Counted from the first letter of the stretch, positions 51,677-61,253 are shown. The stretch is DNA of 61,810 nucleotides from Streptomyces sp. CB02366 (GCF_001905905.1 NZ_LIVT01000002.1:656652-718461); one strand, 5' to 3'. Notes: generated by a model not told the origin, from the letters alone. A program made the numbers and translations.

Positions 51677-53705
51677 GAGTGGTGTCCTCCTGGTCGGAAT
51701 CCGGTAGGCCGGCGACCGCCCGCCCCCCGGGACGTTCCGGGGCGGGGCGCGCGACGACGCGCGCCCCGTTGCCGGGCAGCGCGGCGGGGTGCACCGACGC
51801 CGGGGCGGCGTGGTGGGCGGCGGGACCGCGCGGGGGCACGGGCAGCGGCGACCGCTCGCCGGACCCGGACTGGGCCGGCACGGACCTCAGCCGGTGGTCG
51901 TCCGATCCGCCCGCCCCGGCCTCGTGGCGTTCCCGCTCGTCCCGGTTGCGCCGCGAGTCCTCGGGCTCCAGCGGTATCGGCGAACCGCGCAGGGGTTCGT
52001 CCGCCGTACGCGGCAGGGTCAGCCGGAACTGCGATCCCCCGCCCGGCTCGCCCCACGCCTGGAGCCAGCCGCCGTGCAGCCGGGCGTCCTCCACCGCGAT
52101 GGACAGGCCGAGGCCCGTACCGCCGGTCGTCCGGGCCCGTGCCGGGTCGGCCCGCCAGAACCGGTTGAAGACCCGGGTCGCCTCGCCGGGCTTGAGCCCG
52201 ACCCCGTAGTCCCGCACGGCCACGGCGACCGCGCCCTGGGCCACGCCCATCCGCACGACGACGTCCCGGCCCTCACCGTGCTCGACGGCGTTGACCACCA
52301 GGTTGCGCAGGACGCGCTCGACCCGGCGGGCGTCGGCCTCGGCTATCACCGGCTGGTCGTCGCCGACGACGCGGATCCGGGTGCCCTTGCGTTCGGCGAG
52401 CGGCTCGGCGCCGCCGATCACCCGGTGCACCACGGTCCGCAGGTCTATCGGTTCGGCCTCCAGGGCGGCGGCGCCCGCGTCGAAGCGGCTGATCTCCAGC
52501 AGGTCGGAGAGCAGCGACTCGAAACGGTCGAGCTGGTCGCCCAGCAGTTCGGCGGAGCGGGCGGTGACGGGGTCGAAGTCGGCGCGCGCCTCGTGGATGA
52601 CGTCGGCGGCCATCCTGACGGTGGTGAGCGGGGTACGCAGCTCGTGCGAGACGTCGGAGACGAACCGCCGCTGCATCCGGGAGAGCTCCTCCAGCTGCTG
52701 GATCTTCAGCTGGAGGTTCTGGGCCATCTTGTTGAAGGCTTCACCGAGCCGGGCGATGTCGTCCTCGCCGGTGACCTTCATCCGTTCCTGGAGCTTGCCG
52801 GCGGAGAGCCGTTCGGCGATGCCCGCCGCCATCCGCACCGGCGTGACGACCTGCCGCACCACGAACCAGGCGATGGCGCCGAGCAGCACGACGACGAACA
52901 GCCCGGCGGTGGCCAGGGTCGTCCTGACCAGCGACAGGGACTTCTCCTCCTGCGTGAGCGGGAAGAGGTAGTAGAGCTCGTAGGGCTGCTGGTCGATGTC
53001 GTAGAGCCGCTTGCCGACGACGAGCCCCGGCTGCGACTCCTTGCCGTACGAGTACCGGATCAGGGAGTACGTCTGGTACGCGCCCTGCCCCTCGCCCACG
53101 TTCCGGCGCAGACGGTCGGGCACGCTGGACGCCTCGACGCTGCCCGAACCGCGCGCGGCACGGCTGCTCGTCCCCTCGGAGACCGAGTCGACGCTGAGCG
53201 CCACCACGTTGAAGGCGTTCTTGCCGCCGCTGGCGAGCTGGTCGACGAGTTCGGTGCGCCAGGAGGTGCTGCCGGTCATGCCGTCCGCGTGCTCACCACT
53301 CTGCCCCTGGGGGACGAGGGGGGCGTTGGCCTTCTCCTGGGCCGCGGCGAAACCGCCGGCGGCCTGGGTCTGGGCGGCCTTGCCCTTCGCGTCGAGCAGG
53401 CCGTTGCGCACCTGTTCGACGACGACGAAGCCGAGCAGCAGCACGACCACGACCGACATCAGCAGCGTGCCCGCGACGACGCGCAGCTGCAGGTTGCGCC
53501 GCCACAGCCGGACGGCGGGCAGCAGGGGACGGCGCACCCACCGCATCAGCAGGCGCGGAACGGGCCCGCCGGGCGTTCGATCCTCGAACAGCCGGCCGAC
53601 CCTCGGGAAACGGCTCATGCGTGGCGCCTTCCGCCCCGGGCCGGCAGCCCGCTCCGTACGGACTCCCGGCTCGCCGGGCCCCGGAGCAGCGCTGCCTCGG
53701 GGCAT
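51666..53705 (-). CDS. mtrB: Sensor histidine kinase MtrB
   Basis: 679 residues from ATG 53705, one base after the mtrA stop. A second start at ATG 53618 (MSRFPRVGRLFEDRT) has a better ribosome site (GGAAGG) and may be the true one. Order: first membrane helix (VVAGTLLMSVVVVLLLGFVV, about 75-95), extracytoplasmic sensor region, second helix (LFVVVLLGAIAWFVV), HAMP linker, dimerisation helix with the phosphorylated histidine in FVSDVSHELRTPL, and the ATPase domain (NLVVNAVEHG, DYGVGL, GGTGLGLSIA). A long Pro/Arg/His-rich tail ends the protein. It phosphorylates MtrA in response to cell-wall cues and is modulated by LpqB (family knowledge). Confidence 0.95.
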   Translation of the reverse strand: MPRGSAAPGPGEPGVRTERAAGPGRKAPRMSRFPRVGRLFEDRTPGGPVPRLLMRWVRRPLLPAVRLWRRNLQLRVVAGTLLMSVVVVLLLGFVVVEQVRNGLLDAKGKAAQTQAAGGFAAAQEKANAPLVPQGQSGEHADGMTGSTSWRTELVDQLASGGKNAFNVVALSVDSVSEGTSSRAARGSGSVEASSVPDRLRRNVGEGQGAYQTYSLIRYSYGKESQPGLVVGKRLYDIDQQPYELYYLFPLTQEEKSLSLVRTTLATAGLFVVVLLGAIAWFVVRQVVTPVRMAAGIAERLSAGKLQERMKVTGEDDIARLGEAFNKMAQNLQLKIQQLEELSRMQRRFVSDVSHELRTPLTTVRMAADVIHEARADFDPVTARSAELLGDQLDRFESLLSDLLEISRFDAGAAALEAEPIDLRTVVHRVIGGAEPLAERKGTRIRVVGDDQPVIAEADARRVERVLRNLVVNAVEHGEGRDVVVRMGVAQGAVAVAVRDYGVGLKPGEATRVFNRFWRADPARARTTGGTGLGLSIAVEDARLHGGWLQAWGEPGGGSQFRLTLPRTADEPLRGSPIPLEPEDSRRNRDERERHEAGAGGSDDHRLRSVPAQSGSGERSPLPVPPRGPAAHHAAPASVHPAALPGNGARVVARPAPERPGGRAVAGLPDSDQEDTTRGY

Positions 53706-53706
53706 C

Positions 53707-54396
53707 TCAGCTCGGTCCGGCCTTGTAGCCGACGCCGCGGACCGTCACCACGATCTCCGGCCGCTCCGGGTCCTTCTCGACCTTGGAGCGCAGACGCTGG
53801 ACATGCACGTTCACCAGGCGGGTGTCGGCCGCGTGGCGGTAGCCCCACACCTGTTCCAGCAGGACCTCACGGGTGAAGACCTGCCACGGCTTGCGGGCGA
53901 GCGCGACCAGCAGGTCGAACTCCAGCGGGGTCAGGGCGATGGACTGCCCCTCACGCTTCACGGAGTGGCCGGCCACGTCGATGACCAGGTCACCGATGGT
54001 CAACTGCTCCGGAGCGGGCTCTTCGGACCGCCGCAGACGTGCCCTGATCCGGGCGACCAACTCCTTGGGTTTGAACGGCTTGACGATGTAGTCGTCGGCC
54101 CCTGATTCCAGGCCGACCACGACGTCGACGGTGTCGCTCTTGGCGGTGAGCATGACGATCGGCACACCGGACTCGGCTCTGATCAGCCTGCACACCTCGA
54201 TGCCGTCCCTTCCGGGCAGCATGAGGTCGAGCAGCACCAGGTCCGGCTTGGCCTCACGAAATGCGGCCAGTGCCTTGTCGCCGTCCGCTACGAACGACGG
54301 CTCGAAACCTTCTCCACGCAACACGATGCCGAGCATCTCGGCCAGTGCGGTGTCGTCGTCGACGACAAGGACGCGTCCCTTCATAATCGCCATCAT
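53707..54396 (-). CDS. mtrA: Response regulator MtrA
   Basis: 229 residues, OmpR type. ATG 54396 gives the usual Streptomyces N terminus of MMxxMKGRVLVVDDD; a start at 54384 (MKGRVL) is also possible. Receiver domain: acidic pocket DDD (13-15), phosphoacceptor D57 (LVLLDLMLPG), T in MLTAKSD, K in IVKPF. The winged helix (about 135-228) includes LTPLEFDLLVALARKP and DTRLVNVHVQRLRSKVE. MtrA controls cell-wall, division and developmental genes in actinobacteria. It begins 4 bp after the mtnA stop, an unusual coupling to a metabolic gene. Confidence 0.97.
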   Translation of the reverse strand: MMAIMKGRVLVVDDDTALAEMLGIVLRGEGFEPSFVADGDKALAAFREAKPDLVLLDLMLPGRDGIEVCRLIRAESGVPIVMLTAKSDTVDVVVGLESGADDYIVKPFKPKELVARIRARLRRSEEPAPEQLTIGDLVIDVAGHSVKREGQSIALTPLEFDLLVALARKPWQVFTREVLLEQVWGYRHAADTRLVNVHVQRLRSKVEKDPERPEIVVTVRGVGYKAGPS

Positions 54397-54400
54397 CCCA

Positions 54401-55543
54401 TCAGCCCATCGTTACCTGCGATGACCTGGCACACAGCTCGGCCAATGCGACCCCCGTGACCGGGGAAATCGAACCCTCCTCGGTGACGATCGCCGTGATC
54501 AGCTCCGGTGGCGTGACGTCGAAAGCCGGGTTGTACGCCGGGGCCCCGAGGGGCGCGAGCGCCCTCACGCCCCGATCGTCGCCCGGCACGCTCCCTGCGG
54601 GTGTGAGCTCCGTCACTTCCTTCCCGGAGCGCTGCTCGACCGTGATCGAAGCGCCGTCCGGGGTCTCCAGATCCACGGTCGTCGTCGGCGCCACCACGAT
54701 GAACGGCACATGGTGGTACTTCGCGAGCACGGCCAGCGGGTAGCTCCCCACCTTGTTCGCCACCGAACCGTCGGCGGCGATGCGGTCGGCGCCTATGAGC
54801 ACCGCGTCGACCTCTCCCGCCGCGAACAGCGACCCCGCCGCGTTGTCCGTGAGCAGGCTGTACGCCAGGCCGTTGCGGGCCGCCTCGTACGCGGTCAGCC
54901 GTGCCCCTTGGAGCAGCGGCCGCGTCTCGTCCACCCACAGCCGTCGCAACCGTCCCTGCCGGTGCACGCGCAACGCCACGGCGAACGCCGTCCCCTCGCC
55001 CCCGGAGACCAGCGCCCCGGTGTTGCAGTGGGTCAGCAGCTGGTACCCCCGGCCGGGCAGCAACTCCTCCAGCAGCGCCTCGCCGTACTCCGCCATACGC
55101 CCACTGGCCTGCGCGTCCTCCCGATGCAGGGCCCGCGCCCCGGCCAGCGCGGCCGCTGCTGCCGCCTCGGCCCCCGCCCCCTTCCGGACGGCCTCCCAGT
55201 AGGCCGCCGCCACCCGGCGCACCCCGTACGCGAGGTTCACCGCGGTGGGCCGCGCCCGCTCCAGCAGACCGGCCGCCTCCGCGACGTCGTAGCCCCGCGC
55301 CGCCGCGAGCGCCACTCCGTAGCCGCCCGCGATCCCGAGCAGCGGAGCCCCCCGCACCGCCAGAGTCCGGATCGCCTGCACCAGCGCGGGCACGTCGGTG
55401 CAGACCAGTTCGACCTCCTCGGCGGGCAGCCGGGTCTGGTCGAGGAGCACCAGTACGGGGCCCTCCGGGGGCTCTTCCCAACGGAGTACGGATAGCGGGG
55501 GAGGCTCGTAGCCCACCGGCGGTTGCGCGTCCTGATCAGCCAT
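54401..55543 (-). CDS. mtnA: S-methyl-5-thioribose-1-phosphate isomerase
   Basis: Converts methylthioribose-1-phosphate to methylthioribulose-1-phosphate in the methionine salvage pathway. 380 residues from ATG 55543 (MADQDAQPPVGYEPPPL). The fold is related to eIF2B: VRGAPLLGIAGGYGVALAA, the catalytic cysteine in LTHCNTGALV (about 172), the catalytic aspartate in IGADRIAADG (about 249), and NKVGSYPLAVLAK, YNPAFDVTPPELITAIVTE. It is the first gene of the mtnA-mtrA-mtrB-lpqB cluster, so it may share its promoter with the two-component system. Divergent from the membrane-protein operon at 55684. Confidence 0.95.
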   Translation of the reverse strand: MADQDAQPPVGYEPPPLSVLRWEEPPEGPVLVLLDQTRLPAEEVELVCTDVPALVQAIRTLAVRGAPLLGIAGGYGVALAAARGYDVAEAAGLLERARPTAVNLAYGVRRVAAAYWEAVRKGAGAEAAAAAALAGARALHREDAQASGRMAEYGEALLEELLPGRGYQLLTHCNTGALVSGGEGTAFAVALRVHRQGRLRRLWVDETRPLLQGARLTAYEAARNGLAYSLLTDNAAGSLFAAGEVDAVLIGADRIAADGSVANKVGSYPLAVLAKYHHVPFIVVAPTTTVDLETPDGASITVEQRSGKEVTELTPAGSVPGDDRGVRALAPLGAPAYNPAFDVTPPELITAIVTEEGSISPVTGVALAELCARSSQVTMG

Positions 55544-55683
55544 CCGTCCAGTCTGCCCGGTGGACGCCCCGCAGATGAAGGTGCGAAGGAGACGGAGCGG
55601 CCGGTCCGCGCCCGAAGGGCGCGTGGCACGATGGCTGCCAACCTGCCGCCCCGATGAGCGGTCAGGACGGTGAAGGAGCGAGA

Positions 55684-56889
55684 ATGAACGACTCTCCGGG
55701 CTGGGCGTCGCCCGGATCTGCCCCCTCCGACGGCAAGGAGGCGGCGATTCCCCGTCCCTCCGACCCCCAGGACGGAAACGGCACGACGGGGCAGTGGTCC
55801 CCTGAGCAGCCGCCTCCCGGGCAGTGGTCCCCACCGAGCAGCCCCGGCGGCCCCGGAGCACGGCCGCCGGCCCCCGGCTGGGGCGGCGGCCCGCAGCGAC
55901 AGGGCTGGGCGGCACCGCCGCCGGCCGCGAAGCCCGGCCTCGTCCCGCTGCGCCCCCTGAGCCTCGGCGAGATCCTGGACGGCTCCGTCTCCGCCCTGCG
56001 CGCCCACTGGCGCACCGCACTCGGCTTCAGCCTGGGGATCGCGGTGGTCACCCAGATCGCGCTCACGCTCCTGCAGCGTTATCTGCTGCCGAAGCCGACT
56101 TCCGTCGACCCGAACGCCACCGGTACCGAAGCGCTCCGCCAGGCGTCCGAGTCCGCCCGGTCGACGCTGCTCTCCATGGGCCCGGTCGTCTTCCTCACCA
56201 TGATCGGCACGCTCTTCACCGCGTCGATCGTCGCCGTGGTGGTCAGCCGCTCCGTGCTGGGCCGGCCCACCACGCTCTCCGACACCTGGGCCGAGGTCCG
56301 CCCGCGGCTCCTCCCCCTGACCGGGCTGGCCCTGCTGCTGCCCCTGGTCATCATCGCCACGATGGCCGTGTGCATCGGCCCCGGGCTGCTGCTGGGCTCC
56401 GGGGCCGGCGCGGCGCTGGCTCTCCTCGGCTCCCTCGCGGCCTGCGTCCTCATCCCCTGGCTGTGGGTGAATTTCGCTCTCTCCGCCCCCGCGCTCGTAC
56501 TGGAGCGCCAAGGCGTCGTCGCCGCGCTCCGCAGGTCGGCCAAGCTGGTCCGCGGGGCCTGGTGGCGCACCTTCGGCATCCTCGTGCTGACCCAGCTGAT
56601 GATCCTCCTCCTGAGCCTGATCGTCTCCGTGCCCTTCGGAGCGATCGCGGTCATCGCCGACGGCACGGATCTCAGCGAGATCCTCGAAGGCGGCGGCTCC
56701 CCCTCCGGCTGGCCCTTCCTCATCGTCACGGGCATCGGTGAAGTGGTCATCTCGACGCTGGTCTATCCCTTCCTCGGCGGCGTGACGGCCCTGCTCTACG
56801 TGGACCAGCGCATCCGCCGCGAGGCCCTGGACCTCGACCTCGCACGGGCCGCGGGTCTTCCCGGCTACGGCGACACCCCCAGGAGCTGA
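55684..56889 (+). CDS. Integral membrane protein with glycerophosphodiesterase-type membrane domain
   Basis: 401 residues from ATG 55684, chosen over ATG 55654 because GAAGGAG lies 7 nt upstream. The first 90 residues are Pro/Gly/Ser-rich and disordered. Then VPLRPLSLGEILDGSVSALR introduces about six membrane helices (TALGFSLGIAVVTQIAL, FLTMIGTLFTASIVAVVVS, LLLPLVIIATMAVCIG, WLWVNFALSAPALVLERQ, ILVLTQLMILLLSLIVSV, VISTLVYPFLGGVTALLYV). The LGEILDGSVSALRAHW start fits the membrane domain linked to glycerophosphoryl diester phosphodiesterases, without the catalytic domain. It starts an operon with DUF4129, DUF4350, MoxR and DUF58 genes, so it probably helps that envelope-associated system. Confidence 0.85.
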   Translation: MNDSPGWASPGSAPSDGKEAAIPRPSDPQDGNGTTGQWSPEQPPPGQWSPPSSPGGPGARPPAPGWGGGPQRQGWAAPPPAAKPGLVPLRPLSLGEILDGSVSALRAHWRTALGFSLGIAVVTQIALTLLQRYLLPKPTSVDPNATGTEALRQASESARSTLLSMGPVVFLTMIGTLFTASIVAVVVSRSVLGRPTTLSDTWAEVRPRLLPLTGLALLLPLVIIATMAVCIGPGLLLGSGAGAALALLGSLAACVLIPWLWVNFALSAPALVLERQGVVAALRRSAKLVRGAWWRTFGILVLTQLMILLLSLIVSVPFGAIAVIADGTDLSEILEGGGSPSGWPFLIVTGIGEVVISTLVYPFLGGVTALLYVDQRIRREALDLDLARAAGLPGYGDTPRS

Positions 56890-56893
56890 TGGG

Positions 56894-57586
56894 GTGTCGG
56901 GGGCGGGGGGCGCCATCATCGCGGCACGGGCCGACGGCGCGGCCGGCGGCATACCCGTGGACACGCCACGTCTCCCCGCCCGGGAGGCGGCGGAGAGCGA
57001 ACTGTCCAAGCCGATGTACCACGAGAACGATCCGAACTTCTTCCAGCGCGCCCTGAATGATTTCTGGGACTGGATCTCCGGGGTGTTCGACGCCGCCGCG
57101 GGCGCCGCCCCCGGCGGGCCGGCCGGACTCATCGTCCTGGCCGTCCTCGTCATGGGCCTCGCCGCCGCCCTCTGGTGGCGGCTCGGCACCCCGCAGCGCT
57201 CCCCTCGGAGGACGGACACGCTCTTCGACGGCGACGGCCCCCGCAGCGCGGCCCAGCACCGCACCGCCGCCGAAGCCCACGCGGCGGCCCTGCGCTGGAC
57301 CGAGGCCGTCCAGGAACGCATGCGCGCCATCGTGCGGTCCCTGGAAGAGCGCGCCCTGCTCGATCCGCGCCCCGGGCGCACCGCGGACGAAGCCGCCGCA
57401 GAAGCAGGACGCGCCCTGCCCGAGCACGCGGCCCGGCTGCGCGCCGCCGCCCGGAGCTTCGACGACGTGACGTACGGAGGCCGCACCGCGGACCAGCCCG
57501 CGTACCTGACCCTGCGCACCCTCGACCTCGATCTCGGCGAGGCCAAGCCGCTGCTGCCCGGAACGTCCCGAGGAGCCACCGGATGA
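56894..57586 (+). CDS. DUF4129 domain membrane protein
   Basis: 230 residues from GTG 56894, with AGGAG upstream and only 4 bp after the previous stop. One membrane helix (GLIVLAVLVMGLAAALWW, about 77-94) is followed by a cytoplasmic DUF4129 domain: HRTAAEAHAAALRWTEAVQE, VRSLEERALLDPRPGRTADE, AARSFDDVTYGGRTAD. DUF4129 proteins accompany MoxR/DUF58 operons and transglutaminase-like proteins, suggesting a part in membrane protein assembly or cell-wall maintenance (family context). Its last bases overlap the next start (ATGA). Confidence 0.85.
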   Translation: MSGAGGAIIAARADGAAGGIPVDTPRLPAREAAESELSKPMYHENDPNFFQRALNDFWDWISGVFDAAAGAAPGGPAGLIVLAVLVMGLAAALWWRLGTPQRSPRRTDTLFDGDGPRSAAQHRTAAEAHAAALRWTEAVQERMRAIVRSLEERALLDPRPGRTADEAAAEAGRALPEHAARLRAAARSFDDVTYGGRTADQPAYLTLRTLDLDLGEAKPLLPGTSRGATG

Positions 57587-58830
57587 CCGCGGCGACCACC
57601 GCTTCCCCCACCTCGACGGCGGCAACCCCCGGCCAGGTGTGGACACGTGCCCGAGGCATCCTGGCGGCCGTCCTCATCCTCGTCGTCGCCGGCGTCACGT
57701 TCGCCGCCGTACGCTCCGGAACGAGCCACGGACAACTCGATCCCCGCTCCGCGGACCCTCGGGGCAGCCGCGCCGTCGCCGAACTCCTCAGAGCACGCGG
57801 CGTATCCGTCACCGTCGCCACCACCCTCCGCGAGGCCACCGACGCGTCGGGCCCCGGCACCACGCTCCTGGTCGCCGGCCCCAACCTCCTGACCCGGTCT
57901 CAGCAGCTCCGCCTCGGTGAGGCGGCCTCTTCCGCAGGACGCACCCTGCTGGTCGCCCCGGGGCCCGCGGCCACGACCCGGCTCGCCCCCGGCGTACACA
58001 CCGAGGGGCAGAAAGCCGTCAGCACCCTCGCCCCGGCCTGCGAGCTCCCCGCCGCCCGCCGGGCCGGCACGGCGGAGATGGGCGGCTTCCGCTACACCGC
58101 CCAGGACCGCTCGGCCGTCACCTGCTACCCGAGCGCGGGCCTCCCCACCCTGGTCGTCCTTCCGAACGGGACGGACGGCGACACCGTCGTCATCGGCTCC
58201 CCCGTTCTCCTCCACAACGAGCGACTCGACCAGCAGGGCAACGCCTCGCTCGCCCTGCAACTCCTCGGCTCCCGGCCCCATCTCGTCTGGTACCTCCCCT
58301 CTCTCAGCGATCCATCCGCGACAACCGACGACGGCACTCCCGGCGGCGGGAACGATGAACGGGCGAAGGACGGAACGGGGGGCGACACGGCAGAGGAGAA
58401 CGGCTTCCTCGATCTCGTCCCTTCCGGCTGGCTGTGGGGAACGGTTCAGCTCGCCCTGGCCGCCGTGCTCGCCGCCTTCTGGCGCGGCCGCCGACTCGGC
58501 CCCCTGGTGACGGAACGGCTGCCGGTGGCCGTCCGCGCCTCCGAAACCGCCGAAGGACGCTCCCTCCTCTACCGCAAGGCCAACGCCCGCGACCGGGCGG
58601 CCGAGACCCTCCGGGACGCCACCCGCACACGTCTCGCGCCTCTCGTCGGTGTGCCCGCCCACGACGCGCACGCCCCCGGTGTCCTCCTCCCCGCCGTGTC
58701 CGCGCGCACCACCGGCGCGGACCGCGACCTCGGCGCGCTGCTCTTCGGTACGGCTCCCTCCACCGACGCCGCCCTGGTCCTCCTCGCCGATCAACTCGAC
58801 GCCCTCGAAAGAGAGGTACGCACTTCATGA
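57583..58830 (+). CDS. DUF4350 domain membrane protein
   Basis: 415 residues from ATG 57583, overlapping the DUF4129 stop. One helix near the start (GILAAVLILVVAGVTFAAVR, about 25-45) and a second near residue 290 (WLWGTVQLALAAVLAAFWRG) place about 240 residues outside the cell. That part begins with DPRGSRAVAELLRARGVSVTV, a typical DUF4350 segment, and includes GTTLLVAGPNLLTRSQQLRL. The cytoplasmic tail has RSLLYRKANARDRAAETLR. It resembles GATase-like domains without catalytic residues. Likely a sensor or partner of the MoxR ATPase encoded next, whose ATG overlaps its stop codon. Confidence 0.87.
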   Translation: MTAATTASPTSTAATPGQVWTRARGILAAVLILVVAGVTFAAVRSGTSHGQLDPRSADPRGSRAVAELLRARGVSVTVATTLREATDASGPGTTLLVAGPNLLTRSQQLRLGEAASSAGRTLLVAPGPAATTRLAPGVHTEGQKAVSTLAPACELPAARRAGTAEMGGFRYTAQDRSAVTCYPSAGLPTLVVLPNGTDGDTVVIGSPVLLHNERLDQQGNASLALQLLGSRPHLVWYLPSLSDPSATTDDGTPGGGNDERAKDGTGGDTAEENGFLDLVPSGWLWGTVQLALAAVLAAFWRGRRLGPLVTERLPVAVRASETAEGRSLLYRKANARDRAAETLRDATRTRLAPLVGVPAHDAHAPGVLLPAVSARTTGADRDLGALLFGTAPSTDAALVLLADQLDALEREVRTS

Positions 58831-59846
58831 GCGCCCCGACCCCCGAGCCCGCGGAGCCCGCAGCGACCCCTGTGAGCCCCACGGCACCGGTGCCGTCCGA
58901 CAGCGCCCGCGCGTCCTTGGAGGCTCTGCGCTCCGAGATCGCCAAAGCCGTCGTCGGCCAGGACCCCGCCGTCACGGGGCTCGTCGTCGCGCTGCTCTGC
59001 CGGGGGCACGTGCTGCTCGAAGGCGTGCCCGGGGTCGCCAAGACCCTCCTCGTGCGCGCTCTCGCCGCTTCACTCGAACTCGACACGAAACGCGTCCAGT
59101 TCACCCCGGACCTGATGCCCAGCGACGTCACGGGCTCCCTGGTCTATGACGCCCGCACCGCCGAATTCTCCTTCCAGGCCGGTCCCGTCTTCACCCATCT
59201 GCTGATCGCGGACGAGATCAACCGCACCCCTCCCAAAACCCAGTCCTCCCTCCTCGAGGCAATGGAGGAGCGGCAGGTCACCGTCGACGGAACGCCGAGG
59301 CCTCTTCCCGAGCCCTTCCTCGTCGCCGCCACCCAGAACCCCGTCGAATACGAAGGCACCTATCCCCTCCCCGAAGCCCAGCTGGACCGCTTCCTGCTCA
59401 AACTGACGGTTCCGCTCCCGTCGCGTAAGGACGAGATCGACGTCCTCACCCGCCACGCCGACGGCTTCAACCCGCGCGACCTGACGGCCGCCGGAGTGCG
59501 CCCCGTCGCCGGGGCCGCCGATCTGGAAGCAGCGCGGGAAGCCGTCGCGAAGACGACCGTCTCCCCCGAGATAGCCGGTTATGTCGTGGATATCTGCCGT
59601 GCCACGCGTGACTCCCCCTCGCTCACCCTCGGCGTCTCCCCCCGAGGCGCCACCGCCCTGCTGTCGACTGCCCGCGCCTGGGCCTGGCTGACCGGCCGGG
59701 ACTATGTCATCCCGGACGACGTGAAGGCCCTCGCACTCCCCACACTCCGTCATCGCATCCACCTGCGGCCCGAGGCGGAAATGGAAGGAGTCACCCCGGA
59801 CTCCGTCATCGCCTCCGTGCTCGCCCACGTCCCCGTACCCCGATGA
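58827..59846 (+). CDS. MoxR-family AAA+ ATPase
   Basis: 339 residues from ATG 58827, overlapping the previous stop by 4 bp. A short Pro/Ala tail leads into the AAA+ core: Walker A GVPGVAKTLLV, Walker B LLIADEINRTPPKTQ, sensor ATQNPVEYEGTYPLPEAQLDRF (in two parts around residue 180), and the C-terminal lid with GVSPRGATALL. MoxR ATPases act as chaperone-like machines that mature or insert partner proteins, commonly together with DUF58 proteins, as here. Cytoplasmic, probably hexameric. Confidence 0.95.
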   Translation: MSAPTPEPAEPAATPVSPTAPVPSDSARASLEALRSEIAKAVVGQDPAVTGLVVALLCRGHVLLEGVPGVAKTLLVRALAASLELDTKRVQFTPDLMPSDVTGSLVYDARTAEFSFQAGPVFTHLLIADEINRTPPKTQSSLLEAMEERQVTVDGTPRPLPEPFLVAATQNPVEYEGTYPLPEAQLDRFLLKLTVPLPSRKDEIDVLTRHADGFNPRDLTAAGVRPVAGAADLEAAREAVAKTTVSPEIAGYVVDICRATRDSPSLTLGVSPRGATALLSTARAWAWLTGRDYVIPDDVKALALPTLRHRIHLRPEAEMEGVTPDSVIASVLAHVPVPR

Positions 59847-59859
59847 GGCGGTGACCACC

Positions 59860-61173
59860 ATGGCCCTCACCGGACGAACCGCGCTGCTGGCCGCCCTGGG
59901 GTCACTCCCCGTAGGCATCCTCGCCCCCAGCTGGGCAGGGATGCTGGCGATCAACGCCCCGCTCTCTCTGGCAATTCTGTGTGACTACGCCCTGGCCGCG
60001 CCAGTGCGTACGCTTCGTTTCACCCGTTCCGGTGACACATCTGTTCGAATGGGTGACGAAGCAGAAGTGCAACTGACCGTGACCAACACGTCCCGCCGAC
60101 GTCTGCGCGCCCAGGTGCGGGACGCCTGGCCGCCCAGCAGCTGGGCCGCAGGCACCGAGCACCGCGCTTCCCGCCATACGCTGACGATCCCTTCCGGGGA
60201 ACGGCGCCGTCTGGTCACCGTCCTGCGTCCGACCCGCCGCGGCGATCGGCAGGCCGAGCGCATCACGGTCCGTTCCTACGGGCCGCTCGGTCTCGCCGCA
60301 CGCCAGGGCCAGCATCGCGCCCCTTGGACCGTACGGGTCCTGCCCCCGTTCACCAGCCGCAAGCACCTGCCGTCCCGGCTTGCCCGGCTCCGGGAACTCG
60401 ACGGCCGCACCAGCGTTCTGACCCGCGGTGAGGGCACGGAGTTCGACAGTCTGCGGGCCTACGTGCCGGGGGACGACACCCGGTCCATCGACTGGCGGGC
60501 CACGGCGCGTCAGCCCACCGTCGCCGTCCGGACGTGGCGCCCGGAGCGGGACCGGCACATCCTGATCGTCCTCGACAGTGGGCGCACATCTGCGGGCCGG
60601 GTGGGCGATGTCCCCCGTCTGGACGCTTCCATGGACGCCGCGCTCCTTCTGACCGCCCTCGCCACGCGGGCGGGCGACCGTGTGAGCCTTCTCGCCTATG
60701 ACCGCCGGGTCCGGGCCCGGGTTCGGGGGCGGACGACTACCGGCAATGTTCTGGCACCCGTCATCAACACCCTGGCCACGCTGGAGCCCGAGCTCGTCGA
60801 GACGGATGCCCGCGGCCTCAGCAAAACGGCCCTCACCGACACGCCGCGCGGTTCGCTGATCGTTCTCCTCACCACGTTGGAGGCCGCCCCCGTGGAGGAG
60901 GGACTTCTACCGGTCCTGCCTCAGCTCACCCAGCGCCACACTGTTCTGCTGGCCGCGGTCTCCGATCCTCGTATCGAGGAGATGGCCGCAGGCCGGGGGA
61001 CGGTGGAGTCGGTGTACGGCGCGGCGGCGGCCGGCCGGACCCAGGCGGAGCGTCGCCGTACGGCCGACAGGCTCCGGCGCCATGGCGTCGTCGTCGTGGA
61101 CGCGGCCCCGGACAGCCTCGCTCCTGCTCTTGCCGACATGTACCTGGCGCTGAAGGCGGCAGGCCGTCTCTGA
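59860..61173 (+). CDS. DUF58 domain protein
   Basis: 437 residues from ATG 59860 (MALTGRTALLAALGSLPV), with GAGGCGG upstream; GTG at 59851 is an alternative. Two membrane helices near the start, then an extracytoplasmic-type beta region (VRMGDEAEVQLTVTNTSRRR), then the DUF58 signature YVPGDDTRSIDWRATARQ followed by a von Willebrand-like fold (HILIVLDSGRTSAG, MDAALLLTALATRAGDRVSL). It is the usual partner of the MoxR ATPase. In related genomes, as I recall, further membrane-protein genes follow; here transposase debris begins within about 80 bp. Confidence 0.92.
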   Translation: MALTGRTALLAALGSLPVGILAPSWAGMLAINAPLSLAILCDYALAAPVRTLRFTRSGDTSVRMGDEAEVQLTVTNTSRRRLRAQVRDAWPPSSWAAGTEHRASRHTLTIPSGERRRLVTVLRPTRRGDRQAERITVRSYGPLGLAARQGQHRAPWTVRVLPPFTSRKHLPSRLARLRELDGRTSVLTRGEGTEFDSLRAYVPGDDTRSIDWRATARQPTVAVRTWRPERDRHILIVLDSGRTSAGRVGDVPRLDASMDAALLLTALATRAGDRVSLLAYDRRVRARVRGRTTTGNVLAPVINTLATLEPELVETDARGLSKTALTDTPRGSLIVLLTTLEAAPVEEGLLPVLPQLTQRHTVLLAAVSDPRIEEMAAGRGTVESVYGAAAAGRTQAERRRTADRLRRHGVVVVDAAPDSLAPALADMYLALKAAGRL

Positions 61174-61253
61174 AACCGCGTTGGAGATCTGCCGTGCCCC
61201 GGGGCCGGAGGGGCGTTGAGCCTTGCGCGAGTGGCCCCGAGGGCGGGTGCCCG

